This document shows, one piece after another, positions 37,100 through 48,002 of a stretch of 64,000 nucleotides of DNA. The stretch is from contig NC_067206.1 of the NCBI RefSeq assembly GCF_026262505.1, positions 28,721,896 through 28,785,895 of the forward strand, read 5' to 3'. The DNA is from Trichomonas vaginalis G3 (taxonomy: Eukaryota; Parabasalia; Trichomonadida; Trichomonadidae). Numbering within the stretch: the stretch's first letter is position 1; each line of letters opens with the position of its first letter. The notes beneath the pieces are model-generated. The model searched no databases. It saw nothing but the letters and a program-made list of their open reading frames with translations, and was not told the origin of the DNA. The translations under genes and the position numbers were made by a program.

Positions 37100-38134
37100 T
37101 CATTTCCTTTGCAATCTCTTCCATATTTTGTAGAAACAAAACGCTCCAACACCGATAGCAGCTCCAATTCCTAAAATTAAATACAAATCGTTCATATTGA
37201 ATGAATCATCTTTTCCTTCGTTATCAAAGAATATAATTTTCTCATCTTCTAGTGGTGGAAAATGAGGGTCAATAGTCACTAGAGTATTATACAATTCCTG
37301 AGCACGTTTAACATCTTTTTCAACACCAATTCCTTGGTAAAGTAATAGGGAAAGATTGTGCAACGAGATAACGTTTTTCGGATCTTTTTCCAATGTTTTT
37401 TCGAAACATTCTGCTGCAATTTTACCATCTTTATTTGGAAATGGAATATAGCTAATTGGAGAGTAGTACAATCCTAGAAAATCTTTTGCAAATCCACCAT
37501 ATTCTTCGCTTTTCAGGAAATGTTGATAAGCAATATGGTAATCTTCTTCTGTTTTCTCATGAAAATGGGCACACGCGATGTAGAAATGTAATTGGGATGG
37601 TTTGTAGCCTTCAGCTAGTTCTAATGCATATTCATCAGCTAATTTGATTGGGAATTTCGAGTAAATAAAATTGATATATAGTTCTTGGATTGCAGGAAGG
37701 AAACCCATCTTGGCAGCTAAATCGAGCTTTGCTATATCGTTTCTTGTTACTGTTTCCCTTCCTTTATGGAGGAAAAGTTTAAGTAAAGAATAAGGATCGC
37801 AAATACGTAACAAAGGATGGTAGTCACAAATAAACAAATCTGTTATTTCCAATCTTTCTGTTAAAGTAAAATTAATAATGAGTTGATTTTCTGAAGGATA
37901 TATCAAAGTTGAATATCCAGTAACGTTACCTTTCATTTGACCACATAAAAATGGTACAAGGTCTAAGTAATGGACATTAATAGTTTGAGCTTCGCGATTA
38001 AAATCAATTTGAATATCACTAGCTCTGATATCAGGAGGGGTATCAATTGTTACAATATGTTGCAATCCATTTTCTGGACGCAAAGAAAGGTATTGATAGT
38101 ATTTCTGATACTTTGGGAGTATACGAGCACACAT
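37100..38134 (-). CDS. CS-domain/TPR tail-anchored protein
   Basis: A 344-residue product from the ATG at 38134; an in-frame ATG at 38179 adds only a Lys/Phe-rich lead. Three parts: an N-terminal beta-rich domain (about 25-115) with the look of a CS/p23-like fold (SDIQIDFNREAQTINVHYL, LIINFTLTERLEI); a helical region with Sel1/TPR-type repeats (about 150-305; e.g. AAECFEKTLEKDPKNVISL, LLLYQGIGVEKDVKRAQELY); and a C-terminal membrane helix (LILGIGAAIGVGAFCFYKIW) followed by a basic end, which makes it a tail-anchored protein. CS and TPR domains often bind Hsp90 or other chaperones, so a membrane-bound co-chaperone is a fair guess, not proven. Confidence 0.7.
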   Translation of the reverse strand: MCARILPKYQKYYQYLSLRPENGLQHIVTIDTPPDIRASDIQIDFNREAQTINVHYLDLVPFLCGQMKGNVTGYSTLIYPSENQLIINFTLTERLEITDLFICDYHPLLRICDPYSLLKLFLHKGRETVTRNDIAKLDLAAKMGFLPAIQELYINFIYSKFPIKLADEYALELAEGYKPSQLHFYIACAHFHEKTEEDYHIAYQHFLKSEEYGGFAKDFLGLYYSPISYIPFPNKDGKIAAECFEKTLEKDPKNVISLHNLSLLLYQGIGVEKDVKRAQELYNTLVTIDPHFPPLEDEKIIFFDNEGKDDSFNMNDLYLILGIGAAIGVGAFCFYKIWKRLQRK

Positions 38135-38965
38135 CTTAGAAAATATTTGATAAAAAAATTTTTTTTTATTTCTTTTCAACTCCAGTGACCAATTGGCTGA
38201 CTAAATGTCGAGAAGGGAAAATTGGAATAAATAAGCTTGCTGATGGGTCTGAGTAGTGCATAAATTTTTCATTCTGTGTCTGGAAATATTCATAAATAAG
38301 ATATCAATAAAATTTAAATGAGAGATTAATATTAGCGATTGGCATTTACACATGTTATGCTTGCCATAGTTCGTTTGATACTGTTAATCCCTATAATATA
38401 GAAGTATAAATAGATATCCATCAATTTGGGGAACACACTGCATGAAATTTCATGAGAAATTAAGAGTTTCTAACATAGTGATTTGAATTTGGTCTAGTGT
38501 TAATGAATCTTCCATGTTAATATTTGAAATATTAGAAAAATACTCATATAATGAGGTTTCATAGAAGGAAAAGCGTCTTTATCTTATGAATAATCAAAAA
38601 ATTTCACAAAAATACAATATGTGATTCACTGTCATTAATCAGAAATGTATCATGAAACAAATTTAAAAGAAGTATAATATTAACATTGAGTTAATAACAT
38701 TGGATGCTTGCAACATTGAGATTTAATCGAACCAAACTATTAATTAGATAAAAAACCAGGGAAATTCAAATTTCTGAATTAATTGAACTAATTTATACTA
38801 ATTTTGGGACATGAAAAACATATATTTACATGTACTTTAGGAAAAATGATTGAACAAACTTATCAATAATCGGATCCGATTTTTCAAAATGCCAAATTCA
38901 AAAACAGCAAAAACAAAAAGATATTTAAGATAAATACAAACATTTATTAGCATTAAGGGCAAGAA
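38135..38965. other. intergenic
   Basis: No supported gene; AT-rich. Nothing notable beyond short A/T runs. Confidence 0.5.
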
Positions 38966-39259
38966 TTAATTTTCTTCATTATAAGATGATTCTGGAGAAT
39001 ATATATTTTCCACACATCTTTGGATTTCAAAATCAAGATCTCTCATCAGAGTGGATCTTTTAGAGATGTACTCGTTCTTTAATGAGTGATATTTGGTTGA
39101 ATGTATTTTACTTGATTCCATTTTCTGAGTTTGCAATCTTTGAGAAAGAACATTGAGTGGAACTTCATCAATGGTGTTTTTAAGAAGTCTCATCTTCTGT
39201 GAGTGGAGTCTAATAAGATTTGAACGATTTTCTTCAACAAATGCTTGGATGCCAGACAT
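38966..39259 (-). CDS. small charged helical protein
   Basis: A 97-residue product (MSGIQAFVEENRSNLIRLHS...). The frame is open up to 39325, but an exact Initiator TCATTCT lies at 39272-39266 (first A 39270), 11 nt before the ATG at 39259, which fixes this start. The protein is rich in Lys, Arg, Glu and Ser and is predicted helical, probably coiled coil (residues about 5-80), without membrane segments. Its tail is acidic (YSPESSYNEEN). No family recognised. The promoter element is the best argument that it is a real gene. Confidence 0.6.
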   Translation of the reverse strand: MSGIQAFVEENRSNLIRLHSQKMRLLKNTIDEVPLNVLSQRLQTQKMESSKIHSTKYHSLKNEYISKRSTLMRDLDFEIQRCVENIYSPESSYNEEN

Positions 39260-39941
39260 GATGATAGAATGACAAAAATTGCCTTTAACAAATTTGAGTG
39301 TAAGCACGTTTAATGTTATTTTCATTAATTAGCTAATCAATCTGATAGTATATCAGTTGGTGTAAAAAGAAAGCAAAAGATAAAAACACCACATTCAAAA
39401 TTATAAAATGTAGATTTTATGATTTACTGAATTTCCATATTAATAATCCAATTATAATAAATATTTAAAGCAAATTAATGATTTTCAAGAGATAATATGG
39501 AAAAAATTCAAAATACAATACGCTTATAACAGATAAAATGCTTATATAAAAATAAACGATAATCAATTTCAAGGGAGCACGTTTTTTCATTTTTTGACAT
39601 TCATCAATTTTGAATTGATCCGCCAAAATCTATTTAAATTTAATTCTCAATTTATATAAAATAATATTTCCAACAATTTTTTTTAATTTTAAATACTGTT
39701 ACTTGAAATATAACTAATATATAATAAAAAAAATATTCAAAACGAATTGCTTCCCACAATAAATCTCTTTATCTGACGATGACATTTGTATTGTTGCATG
39801 ATGAAGTCCATCTAGGTTTTTATATTGCAATAAAGCTTAAATTACATATATATTTTCAAAATATTTTTTCACTCCAAAATATAATCTTAGTATTATGCTT
39901 CATCAATTTTTCTATATGCCAAATTATTTCTAGAATCTCTC
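39260..39941. other. intergenic up to the Kolobok-type element
   Basis: No gene apart from the promoter at 39266. AT-rich. Confidence 0.5.
39266..39272 (-). promoter_or_regulatory. Initiator of small helical protein gene
   Basis: TCATTCT on the minus strand, identical to the Initiator of the kinase gene at 3593 and at the same 11-nt distance from its ATG. Confidence 0.6.
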
Positions 39942-39945
39942 TTAA

Positions 39946-42900
39946 GGGTATAGTCCACTAAAAATTTTTAAGTTTTGACAATGAAAATAAGCTCTGTGAC
40001 CATGTAAATATATCTCTATGCAAAACGAGAGGTTATACCATAATTTTTTTTAGTTATCAAATTTCCCTTTTTTTGAGAGAAGTCTCTCAATAATTTGAGA
40101 AGAATCTTTGATATGAAGAGATACACATTTGTAGAACGAAGTAAGTGTTTTCCAAACATTTTATATGTTCATCCTGTATAACAATATAAAGCTGCATAGT
40201 GCCATCTTGTGCGTTTGCTATTTTATGTACTTTTCATTGAGATAATCCCTCTTCTCGGGTGATTTTAACAGTCAACTCAATTTTAAAATAAAGATTTCAT
40301 CAAAATGATTTCGAAATTCGGATATTGATTATATAAATAGCACTGTTAACATATTTTGGATGAGTAAAAAATACCTTGTTTTGTATGCATTTAGTACACC
40401 TTTATTTTTGATTAAAACTATAAAATTTTTATTCCTTATATAATAAATAGTATATGTTACATAAACATGAAATTCAATAGCATTCAATTTTGGATTTTTT
40501 AGATTTGGTAAATTTTAGAAGAAATAAAATCAGCAATCAAAATAAAGAAACTTTTTTTGTATCTTCTATGATTACCTTTTGGTACTAAATTTTGCATTAA
40601 TAAGTAAATTATCTGTATTATTCTGTGAGCACAAGCCCTCAGTTATGCTGGTAGTGAATGAGGAATCGTCATTTTGCGAAGAGAACGCGATTATTAAGGT
40701 AATTTTGAGAATTGTCTTGAATTATTTAAAATTAAAGTTAATTGAATAGGTAGGATAACTAGCCTTTGCTAAATTTGTATAATTTGACCTTATTCTAGTT
40801 GGATCTGAGAATATTTTGCTGAAATAATAAATTATATCGCCGATTTATGAAAATTTCTCTGATGGGACCGACTCGCTGAAACGTATTAGTGTTAATGGTA
40901 ACTTGTCTGAATTTTCAAATTTTTTTCGAAATCCAAAAAATCACAAACAAAAGCATCAAAATTAGATTTGCATTTAAGGTTTTCATTTTTTTTGGAAAAT
41001 AAAAATATTTTTTCCCCAATAAAGTTTATTTTTACTTTTGAGAGGAATAGAAACGTTATTTTGGAATTTTGAAACGACAGAAATGTTCCATTTTTAATGT
41101 AGATTCTAAAATGGGGTCAAATTTTTGATTGAACCGTTATCCATTGAAAAACCTCGATTTTAAAATGTTATTCCAAAATATTCATCTAATGATATAGTAT
41201 ATATTTATTAATTATTACTTTTTATTCAATTTTCACTTTTGGCGGGATTTCATTTTTTTTTGTTGTATGGGCCATATTGTTCACCCAAAACGGAAAACAA
41301 AGGCAATGCATAACATTTTACTCCACGAACGTCGTCGACTCTCAGCGCGACAGATGCTTGGTGCTTGCATAATGACCGGAATGCCATATACAAAAGGTGC
41401 TCGCTTTCTTTCTCTTTGTGGAACTAAGCCCCCTGTGAAGAGTGGTGTCATGAGACAACAGAGATTTTGTGACGATAAGATTAGAAGACTTAAAAGTATT
41501 TCCCTAATGCTGTCGAGAAAGTCCTTCAGTGGTTACTTATCCATTGATGCAAGATGGACGCACAGGCGAAACTCGCCAAGTTGTACAGTAACTGCGCTCG
41601 ATGCTGTCACAAAAAGAGTTCTTGCATGCGTGAACATCAACCATATTGGTGGAAACAGACAGCATGCTCAGTATTCCGGAGCTTCCAACAATATGGAAAG
41701 TGCTGGAACTCGAATCATCTTGAAGCAATTAAAGAAATACAATATCTTGAAAGATGTTAAAGAGATTATTAAAGACCGAGATAACAAAAGTGTCTCTGTC
41801 TTTAAAGAATTTGGCGTCTCTCATCTTGAAAGATTCGATCCAGGTCATGTATCAAAAAATATCTCAAAAGATTTTACAAAGTTCTCAGCTTCTCATAAGA
41901 CAGTTGAAGTTTTCAACGACAAGACTCAGAAGATTGAAAAAATAGAGAGACCTTTCTGGGGTCTGAATGCAAGCCTAAGTATGTGGCTTTGGTCATGTTT
42001 TGCCGAAGAAAATATTGACAAACGTACGAAAATGTGGGAGAATTGTGTCTACCATTACGTAGGCAATCATTCTTTTTGCGAACCGCACAATTACAAATGC
42101 TTTGAATGGCAAAAAGGTGTCAATTCGATCCAACTTCAATTCATGCTCTATGACTGGGTTCACAAATGGACACCCATAGTTTCCAAAGTTTCTTCCATTG
42201 GATCTACCTGCATGAATGAAGCGTTTAACTCCAAAATTGCATGCTATTTGGACAAATCAAGAGCCTGGAAGAACATTAACATTAGAGTTAACGTTGCAAT
42301 CTTAGAATGGAATGATCCAGAGCATTTTCTCGGAGATATACAAAAAGCATTACATCTTCCCCCACTTCCAGAAGATTGTGTCAAATCATTTGAAGAGAAT
42401 TGTTACTCCAAAATGATATTGAAACAAAAAACTGTTACAAAAGGTTCTAAAAAACAGAACAAATACAAAAAATCCATTCAGAGTGTACCAGGAGGAGATT
42501 ATCAAGTTTTCAAGTCCGAATGGGAATCAGAAGACGAAGACATTGATGACTTTGATTAACGAAAATTACATTTTATTTATTGTTTTTGTTTTTAATTAAA
42601 TTATTATTATGCTCATTTTCTTATTTTGATTTTTTCTCATTATGATATAAATAATTTATTAATGCATTTATCCAATAATTATGCTATGATATTTTTATGC
42701 CTTATTTCATTTCTCTTATATTTGATAATCTGGTAAAATATAGTTCAGACTATAATCATTTTAGATTATTGATATATTTATATAGGTTAGAATAAAATTA
42801 GTTTCATTTTCTACTTTTATTTTGAATTAATAATTTATAATATCAAATATTATGGCGTAACCTCTCCTTTAAAATATAGATATATATAGGCCTATAGAGT

Positions 42901-42946
42901 TTATTGGCACTCTCAAAACTCTTGAATTTTGAGTTTACTATACCCT
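39946..42946 (+). mobile_element. Kolobok-type DNA transposon, 3.0 kb, complete-looking
   Basis: Inverted ends begin GGGTATAGT at both termini (39946 rightwards; 42946 leftwards) and stay about 75% alike for some 34 bp (ACT.AAAA..., TTTTGA...). TTAA flanks both sides (39942-39945, 42947-42950). One gene (41267-42559) encodes the transposase; the 1.3 kb upstream of it has no gene. TTAA duplication together with this transposase type points to the Kolobok superfamily. The intact gene and clean duplication suggest it may still be mobile, although the outer ends have drifted. Confidence 0.85.
41267..42559 (+). CDS. Kolobok/Mutator-like DDE transposase
   Basis: A 430-residue protein. N-terminal 1-85: a basic DNA-binding region (HPKRKTKAMHN; ARQMLGACIMTGMPYTKGARF). 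Catalytic core: Asp 94 in GYLSIDARWTHRR, then GASNNMESAGTRIILKQL, DRDNKSVSVF (Asp 170/172), HLERFDPGHVSKNI, and STCMNEAFNSKI with Glu 318. This order (S..ME..G, D.DNKS, D..H..KN, NE.FNS) is that of the Mutator-like transposase domain found in Kolobok elements. The C-terminal tail is basic then acidic (SEDEDIDDFD). The frame is unbroken. The start at 41267 is an ATG about 1.3 kb inside the left end. It would cut and insert at TTAA. Expression would be needed to show activity. Confidence 0.82.
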   Translation: MGHIVHPKRKTKAMHNILLHERRRLSARQMLGACIMTGMPYTKGARFLSLCGTKPPVKSGVMRQQRFCDDKIRRLKSISLMLSRKSFSGYLSIDARWTHRRNSPSCTVTALDAVTKRVLACVNINHIGGNRQHAQYSGASNNMESAGTRIILKQLKKYNILKDVKEIIKDRDNKSVSVFKEFGVSHLERFDPGHVSKNISKDFTKFSASHKTVEVFNDKTQKIEKIERPFWGLNASLSMWLWSCFAEENIDKRTKMWENCVYHYVGNHSFCEPHNYKCFEWQKGVNSIQLQFMLYDWVHKWTPIVSKVSSIGSTCMNEAFNSKIACYLDKSRAWKNINIRVNVAILEWNDPEHFLGDIQKALHLPPLPEDCVKSFEENCYSKMILKQKTVTKGSKKQNKYKKSIQSVPGGDYQVFKSEWESEDEDIDDFD

Positions 42947-42950
42947 TAAT

Positions 42951-43278
42951 CTATTATTATTTTTAAAATCCAAAATTTATTACTCTTCTTTGCTTGGGTA
43001 GTCAGTATAACACCGCATCTGAAACTTGAATTTATATGTATTTGCTTAATAAATACTTCCCAAACAGAAAATATAATTGAGCGCATTATAAAAATTTGCT
43101 TATTTTTTAAATTTTGCATTCACACCAAAAACGAAACGTACTGATGACTTATTTGCACTAAAGTTTTTTTGAATCTCGATGATTTTGAAGAAAAATTTGG
43201 AAAAATAAATAGTTACATCCGTAATTTTTAAATTACAATATATTTTACACTTGATATTGCATGTAGATATAAAATTTC
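42951..43278. other. intergenic
   Basis: Short AT-rich spacer between the transposon and the Pro-rich gene. Nothing seen. Confidence 0.5.
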
Positions 43279-43723
43279 TTAATCATCATCACAACCGCAG
43301 CACCAGCAAATACATTCTAAGCAGTCACAAATATCAAAGCCGAGGCCGCCTCCCTTTCTTATCTTTCTTCTTCTTTTTATCTTTCTTTTGTTCTTGAGGT
43401 GGTGGATATTGACCAGGCGGGTATTGGCCAGGCGGATATTGACCAGGTGGAGGTGGTGGATATTGACCCGGAGGATATTGACCAGGCGGAGGTGGTGGAT
43501 ATTGGCCAGGTGGGTACTGTCCAGGTGGCGGGTATTGTCCTGGTGGTGGTGGTGCATATTGACCAGCCTGTTGAGGCGGTGGTGGTGGAGGCTGGAAATT
43601 TGCTTGCGGTGCATTAGCAGGTTGACCGTTTGCAGGTGGTACTTGATATGGATACTGTGCTGGGGCATCAGGTGGAGCTGGGTTACCTTGAGGAGGCGGT
43701 GGTGGAGGTGGAGTCTCAGTCAT
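43279..43723 (-). CDS. Pro-rich (GQYPP repeat) protein with Lys tract and Cys-rich tail; frame shift near the tail
   Basis: From the ATG at 43723 the frame reads MTETPPPPPPPQGNPAPPDA followed by repeated GQYPP/PPPGQ units and a Lys/Asp-rich tract, then runs out at 43334 (GRRPRL). A second frame, open at the same place, supplies GGGLGFDICDCLECICWCCG plus CDDD down to the stop at 43279. The Cys-rich end has the look of a genuine C-terminus (palmitoylation-type membrane attachment) and fits the protein far better than GRRPRL. The switch falls in an AAAGGG run within the Lys tract (near 43350), so a one-base indel, either real or a sequencing error, is likely. Function unknown; a peripheral membrane protein is plausible. 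Confidence 0.65.
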
Positions 43724-44574
43724 TTTGAAATTATGATAGTTAATAAAGTTCAGAAATTCGTTAAATGTCTTAAAGATATGAAAATTGAAGTATGAACTTT
43801 TGTGATAATTTATAGCAATGTAACAATTTTTTCAACGTCGTTTTTTCATTGAAATTTGCAATTAGTTTTTGAATTGTAACGACGTCAAAACCTAAAGCAA
43901 TAATCTTATTATCCATTTATTATCATCAACCATGCTTATTTTGGATCAAAAATTATTTAAGGTCAATTTTTTTCCGATCAATAATTAAATCAATGGAAGC
44001 GATTCATTAATATACACTATCAAACACACCAGACAACGCTGTCAAAATTTATAAATTGGTATTAATTTCTCTCATTATCTCTCATTTCAGATATCAAGCA
44101 CATTTTGATCTAAAACAAGCAGAACATCTTTTTTCAATCCATATTTATAATCTTCCGATCAATTTATACCAATCAAGACTTCAAATATTCCTTCTTTATC
44201 ACAAAAATCTAAATATCCTGTTCAATCAGAAGTAATTTAAACGATTACGTGCAGGTGAGCAAAGAGGCTTCAAAAGTTGATTTGAATTCCAAAAAACATG
44301 AAGGGAAAGAATTATTGTTTTTTTTGATACTCGATAGCACTATTGATAATTCATCTTTCATGCAATTACACTTAATTTAGCAATGAGTAGTATTATTACA
44401 ATTTATTCAAACAATAATTAGCGTTTATTGGTCTGTTAAACTATGAAAATAAATACAGAAGTTTCAATACATGCGATTATGAAGAATATGCCTTATGACA
44501 TGATAATATTCAATACATAACAAATTTATATTATGAAATAATTAAAACAAAAAAACACTTATCTCGAGACAAGG
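43724..44574. other. intergenic
   Basis: No supported gene; AT-rich, somewhat higher complexity at 44000-44250. Nothing recognised. Confidence 0.5.
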
Positions 44575-45486
44575 TTATATTTCGGGCATAGATGAAAATG
44601 ATTGCTCAATAACGCTCTGTGAGTATTCCCTAACTCCATAATCTTGTTGCTGGATAGACATAAAGTATATTATCGCAAGATAAACAAGATCAAGTATCAT
44701 TCTATGTGTAAACAATAAATATGTAAAATAATACATGTATTTCGAAGGATTTGAATACTTGATCTGTTCAAAATATTTCGAAGTTGATATTTCAACAGAA
44801 ACAATTACAATTGTAATAAAAAGTGGCATCAAAAACATGCACACCTTTACGGGCATTCTATATGCAGGAGCTAGAAAACTCCGAACATTTGAGAATATAA
44901 AAGTTATTGAGAGTAGAACGAACGATAACCCATCTATTATAAATTCAGAAGGAACAATAATATAATTGTAGTAGAAACCATAATCTGAAAACAAATGAAA
45001 ATTGATTTCATATGGAAAATTTATGAAAATAAGGACTAACTTAATTAAGGAACCAATAAAAAAGAACCATACTGTAAACTTAGTAATGTAATAAATAATT
45101 TTTGATCCTAATACATTCGAAATAATTAAAATTTTGCTGACAGCTTGAAAATATTGAACCAAAGCCATAAGATAAAGATCACTCATAATAGATGTGGTTC
45201 TTGAGAATGTGTCCATTATCCGATCATGCTGATTTGGGTAAAATACATAATAATAAAAGTAAGTTAATACGTTAAATATCACAAAAGCTAAACAATATGA
45301 TACTCCAGGTATTATATTACTTCTAATATGTAGTTTATATCCTCTTATAAGCTTTACTGCAATATATAAGAATGGAATTAGAAAAACTATTTCGAGAACG
45401 AGAGAAACAATTGACGATTTATGATCACATAGCTGAGACATTGTATATTTGCATCGCGGAATATCGTTCATTGTTAGCCAAAAGGA
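44575..45486 (-). CDS. multi-pass membrane protein, 7-8 helices
   Basis: A 303-residue product if started at the ATG at 45486 (MSFWLTMNDIPRCKY). The frame is open 16 codons further, but only from a TTG. About seven hydrophobic segments: 30-50, 65-85, 110-135, 140-160, 180-205, 215-235 and 265-285 (approximate). Examples are SSIVSLVLEIVFLIPFLYIA, YITKFTVWFFFIGSLIKLVL and VCMFLMPLFITIVIVSVEIS. The C-terminal tail is polar (QQQDYGVREYSQSVIEQS). The topology would suit a GPCR-like or TOM1/THH1-like protein, but no diagnostic motif was seen. Family unknown. Confidence 0.6.
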   Translation of the reverse strand, partial: SFWLTMNDIPRCKYTMSQLCDHKSSIVSLVLEIVFLIPFLYIAVKLIRGYKLHIRSNIIPGVSYCLAFVIFNVLTYFYYYVFYPNQHDRIMDTFSRTTSIMSDLYLMALVQYFQAVSKILIISNVLGSKIIYYITKFTVWFFFIGSLIKLVLIFINFPYEINFHLFSDYGFYYNYIIVPSEFIIDGLSFVLLSITFIFSNVRSFLAPAYRMPVKVCMFLMPLFITIVIVSVEISTSKYFEQIKYSNPSKYMYYFTYLLFTHRMILDLVYLAIIYFMSIQQQDYGVREYSQSVIEQSFSSMPEI

Positions 45487-47097
45487 CATAAAAAAGCTAC
45501 AAGTCAATAATTGAATCAAATCGGGCCAATTCAAGAACTCAAAAATAACACATATTCATCATTTAGAAATGTTTATTTTTTCGCTGCCAAAATGCATATT
45601 CTCTAATTACGGTTTCAGATTTTTTATTTGAAAATGTCTGGAACCTTAAATTTCTATGTTGAAATATCGGGCTTTCGCATTTTTCACTTATATTCAGAAA
45701 TGCCAGCATATCATGGAGTAAGATCATAATATTGTTTAATTGCAAAATTGGGATGGAATACCAAATTCGAATATTAAGATTCCATAATTTACATAATTCA
45801 GCCTAATGCAACATAGATATGATGCATGCTAATTAAGGAATGAATAATTTACATACTTTTGATAATAAATTTGGAATTTTTTTGGTAATGAACTCTTATT
45901 CCCAATTAAGAAATTGAAATACACATAAGAATAGAATTCTCAGTTATGATTACGCTTATGAAGATGTGGAAAAGCTTCCAATATTTATCTTGAATTAAAA
46001 GGTGACAATATGAAGATATGGAAATGGATTACACCACATTATTTAATATGAGTGATATCTTAGTTATTATGCTTTTGAAATGCTTCCATTAATAAACCTA
46101 ATATGCAGTAACTTCGTCCTCTTATTTCGATGAAATTTAACTAAAAAGATGTATTATAGAAGGAAAAACCAGGCGATGATCTTTTTAACTAAAACCAATG
46201 AACTGTTAAGAGTCCTGTCATTAGAAGGTTAATTATTGAATTGAAATAATTGTACTTTTTGTGAAATATTGATTTTTTTTATCGAAGGAAATAAATGGCC
46301 AATTATTACCTAATGAATTAATGACAGGAAAATAAAATCAATATGCGGAATAGAAGTGAATTTCAAAATATAACCGCTTTTTAAATTAATAATATTGATC
46401 GAACATTTAGAATTTACCTATAAGAATATTTATGCTAATTTAGTCATTCTACTTTTGAAAGCATATTCAATTAATAATTTAGTGGCAATTGAATTTGAAA
46501 AAATTTTATTTATAATTCGATATATAACCTGCAAATATTATATTTCCATTAATAGGCCATATAGATTTATTGATAATTTGAATAAACAACACAATATTTT
46601 GTCAAAGTAGTCATCCATTTAGGTGATAATAGTATATATTTCGATAAAATTATCCCTTTATATTTTCAGTTTTCTCAAAAAATAAACATTCAATCTGTAA
46701 ACAAATCACAAATTAAAATCGAGTAATTACATTATTAAGCTTACATGCAATACAACCCATTATAAAAAAATAAATATAAATTACAATGCATTACAAAATG
46801 CTGCTTTTCAAATTTCACTTACACCGTTTGATTACAAAATTTTCGATGCTCAAAGTTTTTTAAGTATGAGTGGTAAACATATTTATACGCAATATTTAAT
46901 TTTTAAACTTCTATCGTTCAACAAAAATCAAAAATAATTTCAAGGGATTTTTTTAAGCTCTCAAAATCGTTAAATCAATTTTTTAGATCACATACAATTA
47001 CATTCTCAATATACATCAATTATATTGACAATGTACTTTGTTTATATATTCAATACTTTTTCAATTGCTTTTCAGACATTTGTTTTCATTGCCATTA
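45487..47097. other. intergenic
   Basis: No supported gene in 1.6 kb. The frames at 45563 (-) and 46395 (+) are short and low-complexity. Nothing repeated was noticed. Confidence 0.5.
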
Positions 47098-47832
47098 ATG
47101 CAAGCATACATAGTCAAGTTCTATACGAATCTTGAGTTCTATGTTCCATTTGAAGAACCTATGACAGCAGGCAAGGTCAAAGAGGAAATGTTCCTTCAGC
47201 TAGAAATACCAACAAAACAAATGACTCTTGTTTTTAATGGCCAAATCCTTCCAGATCATGCTAATCTTCAAGAGATGGGTGCAAAAAATGGATCCGTTGT
47301 TTATCTGTACGTTCCAAACTACGATAACATCTTCCTTCAGTCTCCAAAAAGAATGCTTAATGAAGTTATTTCTATTTTTATGAACATTAACATCATCCAT
47401 GATGAGACATTTTATGATGCTATTAATACAGTGAAGAAGTATATTGAATCTCCCATCCTTAAGTCGCTTGTTAAAATTATTCCTGAAATTGCAACATTAT
47501 TAGAGGACATTACAGAGTATATCCAACAAGTAGAGTGCCCATGCGATGAGTCAATGATTGAGGCTATTTCAAAGGCTAATGATAACACCTTTTTCAACTC
47601 CCAATTTTTCGATACAGAAAACTTTTCTTTTCCAAAGGTTGAGACAAGCGAAACATCACTCTATGAGACAAAATGCCAATGCGTAATTGAGCCACTTCAA
47701 AAAATGGAGTGCTCGGAGAGCTCTTTTTCGGACGATGAAGAACCTACAAATTTAGATTATACTCCAAACATCAACAGTAATCCTCTTCCATTCTATGATC
47801 CAGATTATGGTAGAATACCATACGATTTATAA
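47098..47832 (+). CDS. ubiquitin-like domain protein
   Basis: A 244-residue product from the ATG at 47098; the open frame extends upstream only through hydrophobic spacer from a TTG. Residues 1-76 form a ubiquitin-like fold: VKFYTNLEFYVPFEEPMTAG, KEEMFLQLEIPTKQMTLVFN, GQILPDHANLQEMGAKNGSV, VYLYVPN. There is no Gly-Gly end, so it is a domain rather than a processed modifier. The middle (about 90-165) is helical; the tail is acidic (SSFSDDEEPTNLDY) and ends NPLPFYDPDYGRIPYDL. A paralogue lies tail-to-tail with it at 48003-48704. UBL-domain proteins often link to the proteasome or chaperones; the role here is unknown. Confidence 0.78.
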   Translation: MQAYIVKFYTNLEFYVPFEEPMTAGKVKEEMFLQLEIPTKQMTLVFNGQILPDHANLQEMGAKNGSVVYLYVPNYDNIFLQSPKRMLNEVISIFMNINIIHDETFYDAINTVKKYIESPILKSLVKIIPEIATLLEDITEYIQQVECPCDESMIEAISKANDNTFFNSQFFDTENFSFPKVETSETSLYETKCQCVIEPLQKMECSESSFSDDEEPTNLDYTPNINSNPLPFYDPDYGRIPYDL

Positions 47833-48002
47833 CTTTTAGTTGTTTTATTTAGTTAAATTTGTTTGTAGTTTTTTATATCAATGTGTTTATTTTTCTCCTA
47901 TCCAAAAACATGGCTATATTAGATAAAATGGTATACAAATATTTTATTAATATCATACAAACAATAAAAACAAAACAATGATAAAAGAAAATTTCAACCG
48001 CA

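Noticed and set aside
43388-43795. 135-codon Trp/Arg-rich plus-strand frame
   Set aside because: Reverse-strand reading of the Pro-rich repeats.
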